From JABMMZ01 sp044357345 (GTDB lineage: Bacteria > Bacteroidota > Bacteroidia > NS11-12g > UBA955), in NCBI GenBank assembly GCA_044357345.1, contig JBIKPR010000003.1:26455-90454 (forward strand): a DNA stretch of 64,000 bases, in the 5' to 3' direction. Position 1 is the first letter of the stretch. Every line of letters begins with the position of its first letter. A program made the position numbers and the translations under genes. This document shows, one piece after another, positions 1 to 8,667 of the stretch. Under the pieces are notes generated by a model that did no database searches, was not told where the DNA came from, and worked only from the letters and a program-made list of their open reading frames with translations.

Positions 1-1
1 G

Positions 2-412
2 TATGGCCCAGGTCAAACTGGTGAAGGTGCTATTCAAATATTTATAAAAAAAGCACTAGCAGGTGAAACGATTTATATCGATGGAGATGGCAACCAAATT
101 AGAGCTTGGTGTTATGTCGACGATTTTGTGGATTGTTTGTTCCGCTGTTTAGAAAATCCAAATGCAATAGGTCAAAGTTTCAATATTGGAAATGCAAGAG
201 CTGTAATTACCATCTTGGGATTAGCCCAAACAGTTTGCCGCGTTTTAAATTCTTCATCTAAAATTGAATTCAGACCACCACTTTCTGCAGATATAGCTCT
301 AAGAATTCCAAGTGTAGACAAAGCCAATGATATTTTAGGATTTAAAGCAAATGTAGATTTAGAGGAAGGGGTATTGAAATCTGCAGAATGGATTAAGAAC
401 AACCTAATGTAA
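2..412 (+). CDS. NAD-dependent epimerase/dehydratase, C-terminal part (5' truncated by window edge)
   Basis: The reading frame is open from the first bases of the window, so the start lies upstream. The visible 136 residues begin at a YGPGQ motif, which in extended short-chain dehydrogenases follows the catalytic Tyr/Lys region. They continue through a GDGNQIRAW-YVDD stretch typical of nucleotide-sugar epimerases and dehydratases, where the C-terminal part binds the sugar nucleotide. The Rossmann GxxGxxG motif and the YxxxK pair are off the window, so substrate and reaction (4-epimerase or 4,6-dehydratase) cannot be decided. It ends 4 bases before the dioxygenase gene and is probably co-transcribed with it. 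An epimerase here fits nucleotide-sugar supply for the polysaccharide locus that follows. Confidence 0.85.
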   Translation, partial: YGPGQTGEGAIQIFIKKALAGETIYIDGDGNQIRAWCYVDDFVDCLFRCLENPNAIGQSFNIGNARAVITILGLAQTVCRVLNSSSKIEFRPPLSADIALRIPSVDKANDILGFKANVDLEEGVLKSAEWIKNNLM

Positions 413-416
413 TGAT

Positions 417-1214
417 ATGAAACAGCTTATTGAAAATCTTAAAATTAAAGGTGCAAGTTTTGTAGGTCAAATCCTTACAAAAGAACAGCTTGAATGGTTC
501 CAAGCAGATTTACAAAATAAGAAAAAAGAGGATATTGATAAGTATGGTAGAGAAGCCTTAATTGCTAATTTATTTTTAGAAACAGTGCAAGATTTAGGTA
601 GATTTGAAGGGCCATATTATGATTTAATTGCCAATGAAAAAATTAATGAAATAGTTAATCATGCACTTAACGAAAAAGCTGTTATTCACTCCTTTAACGC
701 AATAATTTTAGATGGACAGGCTAAAAGTAATATGGTCGGTCATGGTTTTCACCGCGATATGCCATGGTTTCCTAATTGCAGAACAAGCATTATAGTAATG
801 ATTCCTTTGGTTGATTACGGGCCTTTTAATGGCTCTACACAGTATGTACCTGGTACCCATCTTTTTCAAGAAATGCCAAGTCTAGAATTTTTAGAAAGCA
901 ATTGTGTTTCTGTTGAAGGTAAAGCAGGTGATGCTTTTGTAATAGATAGCACAACTTGGCACCGAGCTGGTGAAAATCAAAGTGGATTACCAAGACCTAT
1001 GGTAGTAATTAAGTATACTTTAGCCCCATTTAAGCAGCAAATAGAATTTTATTTAAGCAATCCTAACTTAGAAACAGCACAAGAAATTGTGAAACAAAGA
1101 CTAGGCTGGAATGTTAGAGTTCCGCATAATTACGAGGAGGGAAGTGAGTTGAATAAAGATAAAAGAAAATTCAAAAGTGGTCAATATGATATGACAAATA
1201 CGTATTTAAAATAA
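417..1214 (+). CDS. phytanoyl-CoA dioxygenase (PhyH)-family Fe(II)/2-oxoglutarate oxygenase
   Basis: A 265-residue soluble protein with the facial-triad pattern of 2-oxoglutarate oxygenases: His112-x-Asp114 in GFHRDMPWF, a distal His182 in TTWHRAGEN, and Arg193 placed to bind the 2-oxoglutarate carboxylate. PhyH-family enzymes hydroxylate, epimerise or desaturate small molecules; several act on sugars or amino acids in natural-product and polysaccharide loci. The substrate cannot be read from sequence. It starts 4 bases after the epimerase and ends 7 bases before a DegT aminotransferase, so it sits inside a tightly packed operon. It may make a keto group for the adjacent aminotransferase, but that is inference. 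Confidence 0.8.
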   Translation: MKQLIENLKIKGASFVGQILTKEQLEWFQADLQNKKKEDIDKYGREALIANLFLETVQDLGRFEGPYYDLIANEKINEIVNHALNEKAVIHSFNAIILDGQAKSNMVGHGFHRDMPWFPNCRTSIIVMIPLVDYGPFNGSTQYVPGTHLFQEMPSLEFLESNCVSVEGKAGDAFVIDSTTWHRAGENQSGLPRPMVVIKYTLAPFKQQIEFYLSNPNLETAQEIVKQRLGWNVRVPHNYEEGSELNKDKRKFKSGQYDMTNTYLK

Positions 1215-1221
1215 AGAATAT

Positions 1222-2250
1222 ATGATATCCCATAGCCAACCTTGGATTACAGAAAGTGAACTTGATGCTACAAAAAGTGTTTTGAGTTCAGGCATGCTGT
1301 TCAAAGGCACTATTTCAATAGCATTGGAAAAACAAATGGCTAACTATCTCAATAAATCTTTTAGCCTAGCTACTGGAAATGGCACACAAGCAATGATGTT
1401 GCTTTTAAGCGGGATGGGGATTGGTCCTGGAGACGAAGTTATTCTTCCCTCCTATGTGTGTGACAAGGTTTACTTTGGTGTCATACGCTTAGGTGCTAGG
1501 CCTGTTCTTTGTGATATAGGGAATCAATGGGTAATGACATATGATTCTGTTAAAAAAGTAGTTTCAGATAAAACAGCAGCCATAATTCTTGTTCATATAT
1601 TTGGCATCAATGCTTGGGACAATGACTTTGAGAATTTAAATATTCCAATAATTGAAGACTTGTGTCAAAGTTTCGGGCATATTGACCCTTTTAAACGTAC
1701 CGGGAGATACAGCCGGTTTTCTTTCACTTCATTTCATGGCACCAAATGTATTCAATCTGGTGAAGGAGGCATGCTTTTTTGTGAAGATGAACAGGTGTTC
1801 AACACTATAAAAGAAAAAGTACATACTTGGCCTGAGATTACACATTATTCAGATTTACAAGCTGCTCCTGCGTTGGCCATTCTAAATAGATATGATGATA
1901 TTCTATCTATCAGAAATACTATAGCAAGCCGTTTTATGGACGAGTTCCCAAAAGATTTAATTGATAGATCTAAAATACCCTCGCTAAATAGTATGTTTTT
2001 TCGGTTTCCGTTGAAATGGGAAATGAATTTTACCATATTACAAACTGATTTTTATAAGGAAGGGATTGCAATAAGGAAGGGGGTTGATAGCCTTATTCAT
2101 CGTCAGTTAGAGATTTCTGATGCTGAATTTACGGAGACCGTAAATACTTTTAAGTCAACAGTTTCTATCCCAATTTTACCCCAATTAAGGAAATCGCAGA
2201 TAGACCATATAATACGCACTACAAACAATATCTGGAATAAATACAATTAA
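1222..2250 (+). CDS. DegT/DnrJ/EryC1/StrS-family PLP-dependent sugar aminotransferase
   Basis: A 342-residue fold-type I PLP enzyme. The Schiff-base lysine is Lys175 in the HGTKCIQSGEGG motif, and the PLP-binding aspartate is in the PIIEDLCQSFG segment. Members transaminate keto-sugar nucleotides using glutamate or glutamine. It is somewhat shorter than typical members (about 370-400 residues), mainly towards the C terminus. It is one of four DegT-family enzymes in the window (others at 20.3, 38.5 and 45.3 kb) and is clearly divergent from them, so it probably acts on a different keto substrate. It lies between the dioxygenase and the methyltransferase with gaps of 7 and 3 bases. Confidence 0.88.
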   Translation: MISHSQPWITESELDATKSVLSSGMLFKGTISIALEKQMANYLNKSFSLATGNGTQAMMLLLSGMGIGPGDEVILPSYVCDKVYFGVIRLGARPVLCDIGNQWVMTYDSVKKVVSDKTAAIILVHIFGINAWDNDFENLNIPIIEDLCQSFGHIDPFKRTGRYSRFSFTSFHGTKCIQSGEGGMLFCEDEQVFNTIKEKVHTWPEITHYSDLQAAPALAILNRYDDILSIRNTIASRFMDEFPKDLIDRSKIPSLNSMFFRFPLKWEMNFTILQTDFYKEGIAIRKGVDSLIHRQLEISDAEFTETVNTFKSTVSIPILPQLRKSQIDHIIRTTNNIWNKYN

Positions 2251-2253
2251 TAC

Positions 2254-2877
2254 ATGAAGGAAAAAGACAAAGAATGGATAAATCAGCGATATTCAGATAG
2301 GATTAAAGGAGAAAATTTTTCCTATGAGGCATTGCGTTCTGGTCCATGGGAAAGACGTGAAATGAGATTTCAAATTCTTACAGAAATTGGTATTAAACCT
2401 GGTGATTCAGTATTGGATCTTGGTTGCGGATATGGTGATCTATATGACTATTTCCAGCGTATTAATTGTCCGGTAGATTATACGGGTTTTGATATTAATC
2501 CTGATTTTATTGAAATGGCAAAAAGTAAATATCCAGGAGTAAATTTTCAGGTACTTGACGTAATTAACCAAGAATATCCTCATTTTGATTGGGTCATTTC
2601 TACAACCTGTTTTAATTTGAAACTTAAAGAACAGGACAATTATGAATTTGTTGATGAATTGTTTTCCTCTGTTTATGCTCATGCTAAAAAAGGGGTTGCG
2701 ATAGATTTCCTTACCAATTATGTTGACTTTGAAACAGACCATGGGTTTCATTATTCACCGGAAAAAGTTTTTGGTCTCGCCAAAAAATACACAAAATGCG
2801 TATCACTTCGACATGATTACCCAATCTTTGAATTTTGCATGTATTTATTTCCTGATTTTAAAGGATGGGCGAAATAA
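2254..2877 (+). CDS. class I SAM-dependent methyltransferase
   Basis: A 207-residue protein with a clear SAM-binding motif I, VLDLGCGYGDL, around residue 54, followed by the acidic motif II region DYTGFDINPDF that contacts the ribose. This is the usual size for a single-domain class I methyltransferase. The acceptor is unknown; position in an amino-sugar operon suggests O- or N-methylation of a sugar or amino-acid decoration. Its 3' end overlaps the following deacetylase-like gene by 13 bases, which indicates translational coupling. Confidence 0.85.
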   Translation: MKEKDKEWINQRYSDRIKGENFSYEALRSGPWERREMRFQILTEIGIKPGDSVLDLGCGYGDLYDYFQRINCPVDYTGFDINPDFIEMAKSKYPGVNFQVLDVINQEYPHFDWVISTTCFNLKLKEQDNYEFVDELFSSVYAHAKKGVAIDFLTNYVDFETDHGFHYSPEKVFGLAKKYTKCVSLRHDYPIFEFCMYLFPDFKGWAK

Positions 2878-3758
2878 AAAATAAAAATATTGCTGTTTCA
2901 TTTGATGTTGATCTCATGGATTATCATAGCGATGATAGTTTTGATGAATTAGACGAAACTTTTTATTTATTTAAATCAGTTTTCGAGAAATATAAGCAAG
3001 TAAAAACCACTTGGTATATGCGAATAGATGACCATATGGGCGAAGTATATGGTGAACCGGATTATCTTTTTAAGCACCATAAAGACAAAATTGAATGGTT
3101 AATTTCAAATGGCCATGAAATTGGTTTTCATTTTCATTCCTATGTTAAAAAACAGGGCAAATGGAAGCAAAATACGGATGAAAAATCTGTGTTGGAAGAA
3201 TTGAATCGTGCTGCAATATTGGCAAGAAACTATAATTTAAAAGGAGTAAGAATGGGTTGGGCATATCAAACCAATGGCACCATTAAATTGTTAAATGATG
3301 CAGGATTCTTGTATGATGGCAGTGCTATGCCTCGCCCTGTATATCCATGGGAACATAGCATAAGAAATTGGACTATAACGGGTCAAAATAATTATTTTCC
3401 CTCTTTGGCGGATTATCGTATTTCCGGAGACCCAGCTTTACAAATTATCGAGATGCCTATGAGTACTTTACCCATATCGTCAAGTACAGATGATATGGAA
3501 GTCATTCGATACATAAGCCCTGCTTACAAACCCTCGGTTTTTAAACATGCACTTACGTCGTATACCAGCGAAAACGTTATTACCCTTCTTCATCCTTATG
3601 AGGCAATTGATAGAGGGCGTAAACATGATTTGATGGCATTTTCATTCGATGCATTTGAAGATAATATCCGCTGGTTAATTGAGAACAATTATACATTTAA
3701 AACAATACTTGAAATGGCAGAATCATCATTAAATAATAAAGCAAATGAATATAGCTGA
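2865..3758 (+). CDS. polysaccharide deacetylase-like (NodB homology) protein
   Basis: A 297-residue protein with features of the NodB/carbohydrate esterase 4 fold: an acidic strand-end motif SFDVDLMDYH near the N terminus and a metal-ligand-like HEIGFHFHSY motif around residue 85. It has no signal peptide, so it is cytoplasmic and likely acts on a sugar nucleotide or other intermediate rather than on exported polymer. The canonical RxPY motif 3 appears as RMGWAYQT, so the active site is not textbook and the catalysed reaction is uncertain. It overlaps the genes on both sides by 13-14 bases. A second deacetylase-like gene lies 0.7 kb downstream; the two are only distantly alike. Confidence 0.7.
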   Translation: MGEIKNKNIAVSFDVDLMDYHSDDSFDELDETFYLFKSVFEKYKQVKTTWYMRIDDHMGEVYGEPDYLFKHHKDKIEWLISNGHEIGFHFHSYVKKQGKWKQNTDEKSVLEELNRAAILARNYNLKGVRMGWAYQTNGTIKLLNDAGFLYDGSAMPRPVYPWEHSIRNWTITGQNNYFPSLADYRISGDPALQIIEMPMSTLPISSSTDDMEVIRYISPAYKPSVFKHALTSYTSENVITLLHPYEAIDRGRKHDLMAFSFDAFEDNIRWLIENNYTFKTILEMAESSLNNKANEYS

Positions 3759-4434
3759 TAAAATTATAGAAAAAATAAAACAAAACCGTATTAGTTCAAC
3801 CGAGGTAGCGGATTGTATGAATAAAACAGGTAATCTTGATTACAATCTCTACCCACTCAATTCCCGACATTTTAAAGTAGGAAGAGTTAAGTGGACCTAT
3901 GCATTAAATGAGAGCAATTGGGAGCATCACAAGCAAGTTGCTGATATTGCCCCTGGTTATATAATAATAACTGAACCTTTTAACTGTGGTGAAAGAGCAA
4001 TATTTGGCGACCTTGTAACTAAATACCTGATGCTATACCGTCAATCAGAAGCATTGGTTGTTTTGGGTAAATTGCGGGATATTCCTCATTTAATAAAGGA
4101 GAATTATGCAATATGGTTAAAGGGTGTTTCACCTATAGGTTGTTTTAACAAACCAAGTGACATTGACTTAGATCCGGAGATTGTTGCAAGTCGCAAAGAA
4201 TTATATGATGACTCCATAGCAGTTTGTGATGACAGTGGAGTGATTATTATTCCTAAAGAAATGCATAATGAAGAATTTCTAAATAAACTTGATTGGATTG
4301 AAGAACAAGAAGACATTTGGTTTGATTGCATAGATCGTCGCAAGTGGAGCACGTATGATACAGTCTGTTTAAAGAAGTATTTAGATTCACCAGAAAGCAA
4401 CTCATTTCACCCAGAAAAAAATCCTCTAATTTAA
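3745..4434 (+). CDS. RraA-like protein (HMG/CHA aldolase family)
   Basis: A 229-residue protein resembling the RraA/4-hydroxy-4-methyl-2-oxoglutarate aldolase family. The recognisable core is GDLVTKYLML (residues 88-97), then VVLGKLRDIPHL with the Arg111-Asp112 pair that in true aldolases binds the substrate and divalent metal, then a KGVSPIGC segment. The family contains RNase E regulators, oxaloacetate decarboxylases and pyruvate aldolases. In a sugar locus, aldol cleavage or condensation, or decarboxylation of a 2-keto acid, is more plausible than RNase control, but this is inference. It overlaps the upstream gene by 14 bases and is followed within 15 bases by the second deacetylase-like gene. 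Confidence 0.72.
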   Translation: MNIADKIIEKIKQNRISSTEVADCMNKTGNLDYNLYPLNSRHFKVGRVKWTYALNESNWEHHKQVADIAPGYIIITEPFNCGERAIFGDLVTKYLMLYRQSEALVVLGKLRDIPHLIKENYAIWLKGVSPIGCFNKPSDIDLDPEIVASRKELYDDSIAVCDDSGVIIIPKEMHNEEFLNKLDWIEEQEDIWFDCIDRRKWSTYDTVCLKKYLDSPESNSFHPEKNPLI

Positions 4435-4448
4435 ATATATTTGCAATT

Positions 4449-5180
4449 ATGATTTTTTCTTTAAACGAAACAGAAAGATTTCTAAAAAAAATTCACAGCC
4501 TGGGCGAATGTGTTACTTTTTCTGAGTATAATGGAGGCAACAAATTTCTTGTAAGGCATGATGTAGATTTAGATTTGCGCTTGGCCAGAGATTTTGCAAT
4601 AATGGAACAAAAAATAGGAATAAAAGCCACGTATTTTGTTCTTACTGGTTGTGCTACATATAATATATTCAATAAGAAAAACAGAGAATATTTAAAAGAG
4701 ATTATTGAATTAGGACATGAGGTTGGTTTGCATTTTGATCCAACATTGTACACAGATGAATTTATGCAAGAAGCGGCTGAAAAAGAAGCTGATATCATGC
4801 AATTTATTTGTGGAACCCAGGTTAAGTCTATTAGCCTACATAATCCCTCTCTCCACGGACAATATCCGGAATTAGATGGGTTTGTGAATGCTTATAATAA
4901 AAAGATTTTCTCGGATGATATGTATATTTCTGATTCACGTTATACATTTAGAGGAAAGAACCCGTTTGAGTTTATCGAGAGAATCGTAAATACTCCTATT
5001 CAAGTTTTACTGCACCCTTTGCATTATACTATTTCTGGTGGAGGGTATAATGTGGTTTTAAGTGACTGGTTAGATCATTTTATCAATGATATTAATAACA
5101 GTTTTGAAGGAAATGATAAATTCAAATCTGATGTAAACGGAAATCTTTTGGCTGAATACTCAGCGCATTTGAAAAAATGA
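4449..5180 (+). CDS. second polysaccharide deacetylase-like protein
   Basis: A 243-residue protein with an RHDVD motif near residue 35 and an LGHEVGLHFDP motif near residue 95, the two metal-site signatures of a deacetylase-like subfamily common in O-antigen and capsule loci. A later His in SISLHNPSLHG may complete the site. No signal peptide is visible, so it should work in the cytoplasm. The enzyme probably removes an N-acyl group, exposing an amine that the formyltransferase immediately downstream could modify; that pairing is inference from gene order. Its last 4 bases overlap the formyltransferase start. Confidence 0.72.
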   Translation: MIFSLNETERFLKKIHSLGECVTFSEYNGGNKFLVRHDVDLDLRLARDFAIMEQKIGIKATYFVLTGCATYNIFNKKNREYLKEIIELGHEVGLHFDPTLYTDEFMQEAAEKEADIMQFICGTQVKSISLHNPSLHGQYPELDGFVNAYNKKIFSDDMYISDSRYTFRGKNPFEFIERIVNTPIQVLLHPLHYTISGGGYNVVLSDWLDHFINDINNSFEGNDKFKSDVNGNLLAEYSAHLKK

Positions 5181-6178
5181 ATGTATTCGTTTTAAATACA
5201 ATGTCAGCAGGCCTTGACAACCTTAAAGAATTGATTCGTCATATTTCAATTAAAGGTGTTATTGGCCTAACCGATAGAATTAAAACAGATTCCATAAGTG
5301 ATTTTATTTATCAAAAAGAGTTTTGTGATGCAAACAATTTGCCCTTTGTTGAGGTGACATCCTATGCACTGAATGCTGATACTGATCGCAAAAAAATAGA
5401 GGACCTTGAAATAGATGTTTTACTCGTTTTAGGATGGCAAAGATTAATTCCAGAATGGTTAATAAACCATTGTAAAATATGCGCAATTGGCGCCCATGGA
5501 AGTCCATTGGGAATAACTGAAGGTAGAGGAAGGTCACCACAGAACTGGGCTTTAATGATGGGTTGGGATGTTTTTCATGTTTCTATATTTAATATAGATA
5601 ATGGAATTGATTCAGGTGAAATAATTGACAGTGCAGAATTTGAATATTCTCAGTGGGATGATATTTCTACAAGCTACTATAAGGTGAGTATGTTGGTATC
5701 TCATTTAATTATTAAAAATATAATAAATGGCAATATTGCAGCAAAAAAAGCAATAGCTCAAGCAGGTACGCCATTTTATTTACCACAACGTTTGCCTGCT
5801 GATGGACATATAGATTGGAATCGGAAAACAAAAGATATTTATAACTTTATTAGGGCACTTTCTAAGCCTTATCCAGGGGCTTTTAGTTTAATTGAAAAAA
5901 GAAAAATTACCATTCATAAGGTAATTCCTTTTTCTTTATCCATCGAAGGAGAGTATCAAAATGGTCAAATTGTGAAGGTGTTTAACAGGAAACATTTTTT
6001 GGTGAAAACAGCAGATCACTTTATCCTTGTTACTGATTTTGAAACCGATGCAAATATTGTTGAAGGGGATGTTTTATCAAGCTATTCTTGGAGAGAGAAT
6101 ATGAATACAATAATTGAGAGACACAAAGTAAAGCACCCTGATTTAAAATTGAACAAGTCTATATTAAATCTTGAATAG
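5177..6178 (+). CDS. formyltransferase (10-formyl-THF-dependent, sugar N-formyltransferase type)
   Basis: A 333-residue protein with a formyltransferase N-terminal domain (about residues 1-195) and a methionyl-tRNA formyltransferase-like C-terminal domain containing LPQRLPADGHIDW and a GAFSLIE region. The catalytic region shows His in GAHGSPLG and Asp in the DNGIDSGEII loop. The Asn that normally precedes the His by two residues is Gly here. Related enzymes N-formylate dTDP- or UDP-amino sugars using 10-formyltetrahydrofolate. It overlaps the upstream deacetylase-like gene by 4 bases (ATGA) and lies one base before the ATP-grasp gene. A housekeeping Fmt is less likely, given the location and divergence. 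Confidence 0.8.
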   Translation: MNVFVLNTMSAGLDNLKELIRHISIKGVIGLTDRIKTDSISDFIYQKEFCDANNLPFVEVTSYALNADTDRKKIEDLEIDVLLVLGWQRLIPEWLINHCKICAIGAHGSPLGITEGRGRSPQNWALMMGWDVFHVSIFNIDNGIDSGEIIDSAEFEYSQWDDISTSYYKVSMLVSHLIIKNIINGNIAAKKAIAQAGTPFYLPQRLPADGHIDWNRKTKDIYNFIRALSKPYPGAFSLIEKRKITIHKVIPFSLSIEGEYQNGQIVKVFNRKHFLVKTADHFILVTDFETDANIVEGDVLSSYSWRENMNTIIERHKVKHPDLKLNKSILNLE

Positions 6179-6179
6179 T

Positions 6180-7364
6180 ATGGAACGAAAAATACTCGTC
6201 CTTGGTGCGGGTTTCTATAATATTAACGTTTTTAAGAAATTAAATGAAGCAGGTTTTTATACCATTGCGGTTGATGGAAATCCAAATGCTGAAGCTGCAA
6301 CCTTTGCGGATGAATTTATAAATTTAGATTTTTCAAATGCAGAATTGCTATTGAATTATTGTAAACTAAATCTTCCTGATGCCATACTCCCACTGAATGA
6401 TTGGGGCACCCGATCAGCTGCAATTGTTTCTGAACTTTTGGGATTAAATGGCATTACTCCACAAGCAGCACTAAATGCTACTGACAAGGGCTTTATGCGT
6501 GATGTATGGAGGGATTTTGGTTTGCCAAATCCTGAATACTTTGTTTTTTCAGACATTACAGAACTTCAGAATGGCATAGGAGAAATTGGATATCCTTGTG
6601 TGATCAAACCAACTGATTCAGGTGGATCTGGTAGAGGAATATCTGTTTTATCTGGTCCAGAAGACATTGATTGGGCATTTAACTTTGCTTTACCGTTTGT
6701 TAGAAACAATAGACTTATTTGTGAAAGATTTGTTGAAGGAACTGAGCTTACAATTGAAAGTATTTGTATAAATCAAGAGGTTATCATTCTTGCCATAAGT
6801 GATAAGGAGAAACCGAATTTAAAAACGCGGGTAGCTACTTCTTTAAATTATCCTGCGAACATTTCAGTAGAACAAGAGCAATTGGTAAAATCTGTAGTTT
6901 CAAAAGCAGTTTTGGCTCTGGGAATAAATATTGGTATGGCTCATACGGAAGTTATACTTAACGGAATGAATGTAAAGTTGGTGGAAACCGGTGCAAGAGG
7001 GGGTGGAGGTCATATTTATCACACAATAATCGAGCAAGTTTCAGGAATAAATGCACCAGCCCTTTGTGCTGATGTCCTTTGCGGATCCAAACCCAATAAT
7101 CTTAATATTTTGAAAAGAGGCGCTGTATATAGATTTTTCAATCCACCTTATGGAATTTTAAAAGAGGTGCAAAATATCGACACTGTAAAGCAATGGGATG
7201 GTATACTGGACATCGGATTGGTGAAGAAACCAGGTGATTTAGTCGGCGATTTGAAAAATTCACTGGAAAGAGCTGGACATGTGATAACCGCTGGTGCAAA
7301 TAGGCAAGAAGCAACAGAGTTAGCAAATAAGGTTGTATCTTATATTAAGTTTTTAGTTGATTAA
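6180..7364 (+). CDS. ATP-grasp enzyme (carboxylate-amine ligase type)
   Basis: A 394-residue protein with a Rossmann-like N-terminal domain (KILVLGAGFYNINVF) and an ATP-grasp domain: CVIKPTDSGGSGRGI as the nucleotide-binding loop around residue 145, a metal site at HTEVILNG, and ETGARGGGGH around residue 275. ATP-grasp ligases activate a carboxylate as acyl phosphate and join it to an amine or thiol, so this enzyme could attach an amino acid or make a small amide. The ATG at 6180 was chosen because it sits one base after the previous stop; a TTG at 6171 would add three residues. Operonic with the formyltransferase and the next gene. Confidence 0.83.
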   Translation: MERKILVLGAGFYNINVFKKLNEAGFYTIAVDGNPNAEAATFADEFINLDFSNAELLLNYCKLNLPDAILPLNDWGTRSAAIVSELLGLNGITPQAALNATDKGFMRDVWRDFGLPNPEYFVFSDITELQNGIGEIGYPCVIKPTDSGGSGRGISVLSGPEDIDWAFNFALPFVRNNRLICERFVEGTELTIESICINQEVIILAISDKEKPNLKTRVATSLNYPANISVEQEQLVKSVVSKAVLALGINIGMAHTEVILNGMNVKLVETGARGGGGHIYHTIIEQVSGINAPALCADVLCGSKPNNLNILKRGAVYRFFNPPYGILKEVQNIDTVKQWDGILDIGLVKKPGDLVGDLKNSLERAGHVITAGANRQEATELANKVVSYIKFLVD

Positions 7365-7365
7365 A

Positions 7366-8667
7366 ATGCGAATAGCTTGTATAGGTAATATGAATAATAT
7401 TTTGTCACCTACTGCACAATATTTGGCAGTAATGGGACATCATGTAGATTTGTTTTTATTATACGAATATGATCATTTTTTGCCTGAAGCAGACTATATT
7501 AATTCAGAAGATATTAAGTTTAACACCATAAAATTAGAGATGAAGTTTGGTGAAGTGATGAACATTCCAATAAGTAAAATTACAAGCAATTTATTGGGAT
7601 ATGATTTTTATATCGGAACAGACTATGCACCTGCTATTTTGTCCAGAATCAATATTCGTTTAGATATGTATGCATGGGCAGGTACAGATTTATTTGACTG
7701 GCCATTTTATAAATCGAAGTTTGTAATTCCACAATTATGGGAAATTGAAAAAATTCTAACTTCTAAATTGCAGAAAACGGGTATAAAAAACACACGTTAC
7801 ATGCCAATGAGTATAAACAATGATTTTATTTCAGAAGCAATTAGTAAAATTGGCTTTAAGGGAGAAGTTATAAATCCTTTGCCATTTTTATATTATCCAA
7901 ATGTAGAGAGAAAAAATTCATTTAAATACCAAGATAAGGTTGAAAAAATTAAAAGTGAATCTGATTTACTTATTGTCCAACAAGGTCGTCAATGGTGGAA
8001 AACTGCCCCTAAACATATTTCAAAAGGAAACGATGTATTTTTAAAAGGGGTGAGAAAGTTTTTGGATAATAACCAAAGTGTTAAAGTTGCAATTTTACTT
8101 TTTGAATATGGCGCAGATGTTGAGCATACAAAGCAATTAGCGGTAGAATTAGGTATAGATAAAAATATTTATTGGTTGTCACTTATGCTCAGAAAAGAAT
8201 TGTTGTCAGTATTATCGTATGCAGATATTGGTGTTGGACAGTTTGGCGTAGAAAGCTGGTATTTGTATTGTTCAAATACTGAAATAATCGCATCAAAATG
8301 TATGTATATGGGATATAGACATGACGGTTATTATAAATCAAAAAATGTAGATTTATATCCTATGTTAAATGCAAATAATGAAGATCAAATTGCAGAGAGG
8401 TTAGAGGATTTTCATAAAAACAAAGTAGAATTTAAACTCTCAGCTAAAAATGCTTATGATTGGCTTATTGATTATAATGAAAAGTATTTTCTGAATCAAA
8501 TAAGAAGGATAATGGAGATAAAGTCAGTTCGAAGCTTACCATTGAAGGATAACTTTTTATTGGTTTTTTTAAAATCCAAATTGTTAATTGTAGCATTTAT
8601 AAATAGGATTGTTTTGCTAACAAGAATCAATATCCTAAAGAAATCAATATTGGAATGGGTAAAATAG
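7366..8667 (+). CDS. putative GT-B (GT4-like) glycosyltransferase
   Basis: A 433-residue protein beginning with MRIACIGNMNNILSPT, the first strand and glycine loop expected of a GT-B glycosyltransferase. The C-terminal half holds a VESWYLYCSNTE segment where GT4 enzymes carry the donor-binding E(x7)E pattern, so the assignment is reasonable but not strong. The last 50 residues are hydrophobic and basic (LLVFLKSKLLIVAF) and could anchor it to the inner membrane. The ATG at 7366 follows the previous stop by one base; a TTG at 7357 is less likely. The 3' end overlaps the next glycosyltransferase gene by 13 bases. Confidence 0.62.
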   Translation: MRIACIGNMNNILSPTAQYLAVMGHHVDLFLLYEYDHFLPEADYINSEDIKFNTIKLEMKFGEVMNIPISKITSNLLGYDFYIGTDYAPAILSRINIRLDMYAWAGTDLFDWPFYKSKFVIPQLWEIEKILTSKLQKTGIKNTRYMPMSINNDFISEAISKIGFKGEVINPLPFLYYPNVERKNSFKYQDKVEKIKSESDLLIVQQGRQWWKTAPKHISKGNDVFLKGVRKFLDNNQSVKVAILLFEYGADVEHTKQLAVELGIDKNIYWLSLMLRKELLSVLSYADIGVGQFGVESWYLYCSNTEIIASKCMYMGYRHDGYYKSKNVDLYPMLNANNEDQIAERLEDFHKNKVEFKLSAKNAYDWLIDYNEKYFLNQIRRIMEIKSVRSLPLKDNFLLVFLKSKLLIVAFINRIVLLTRINILKKSILEWVK

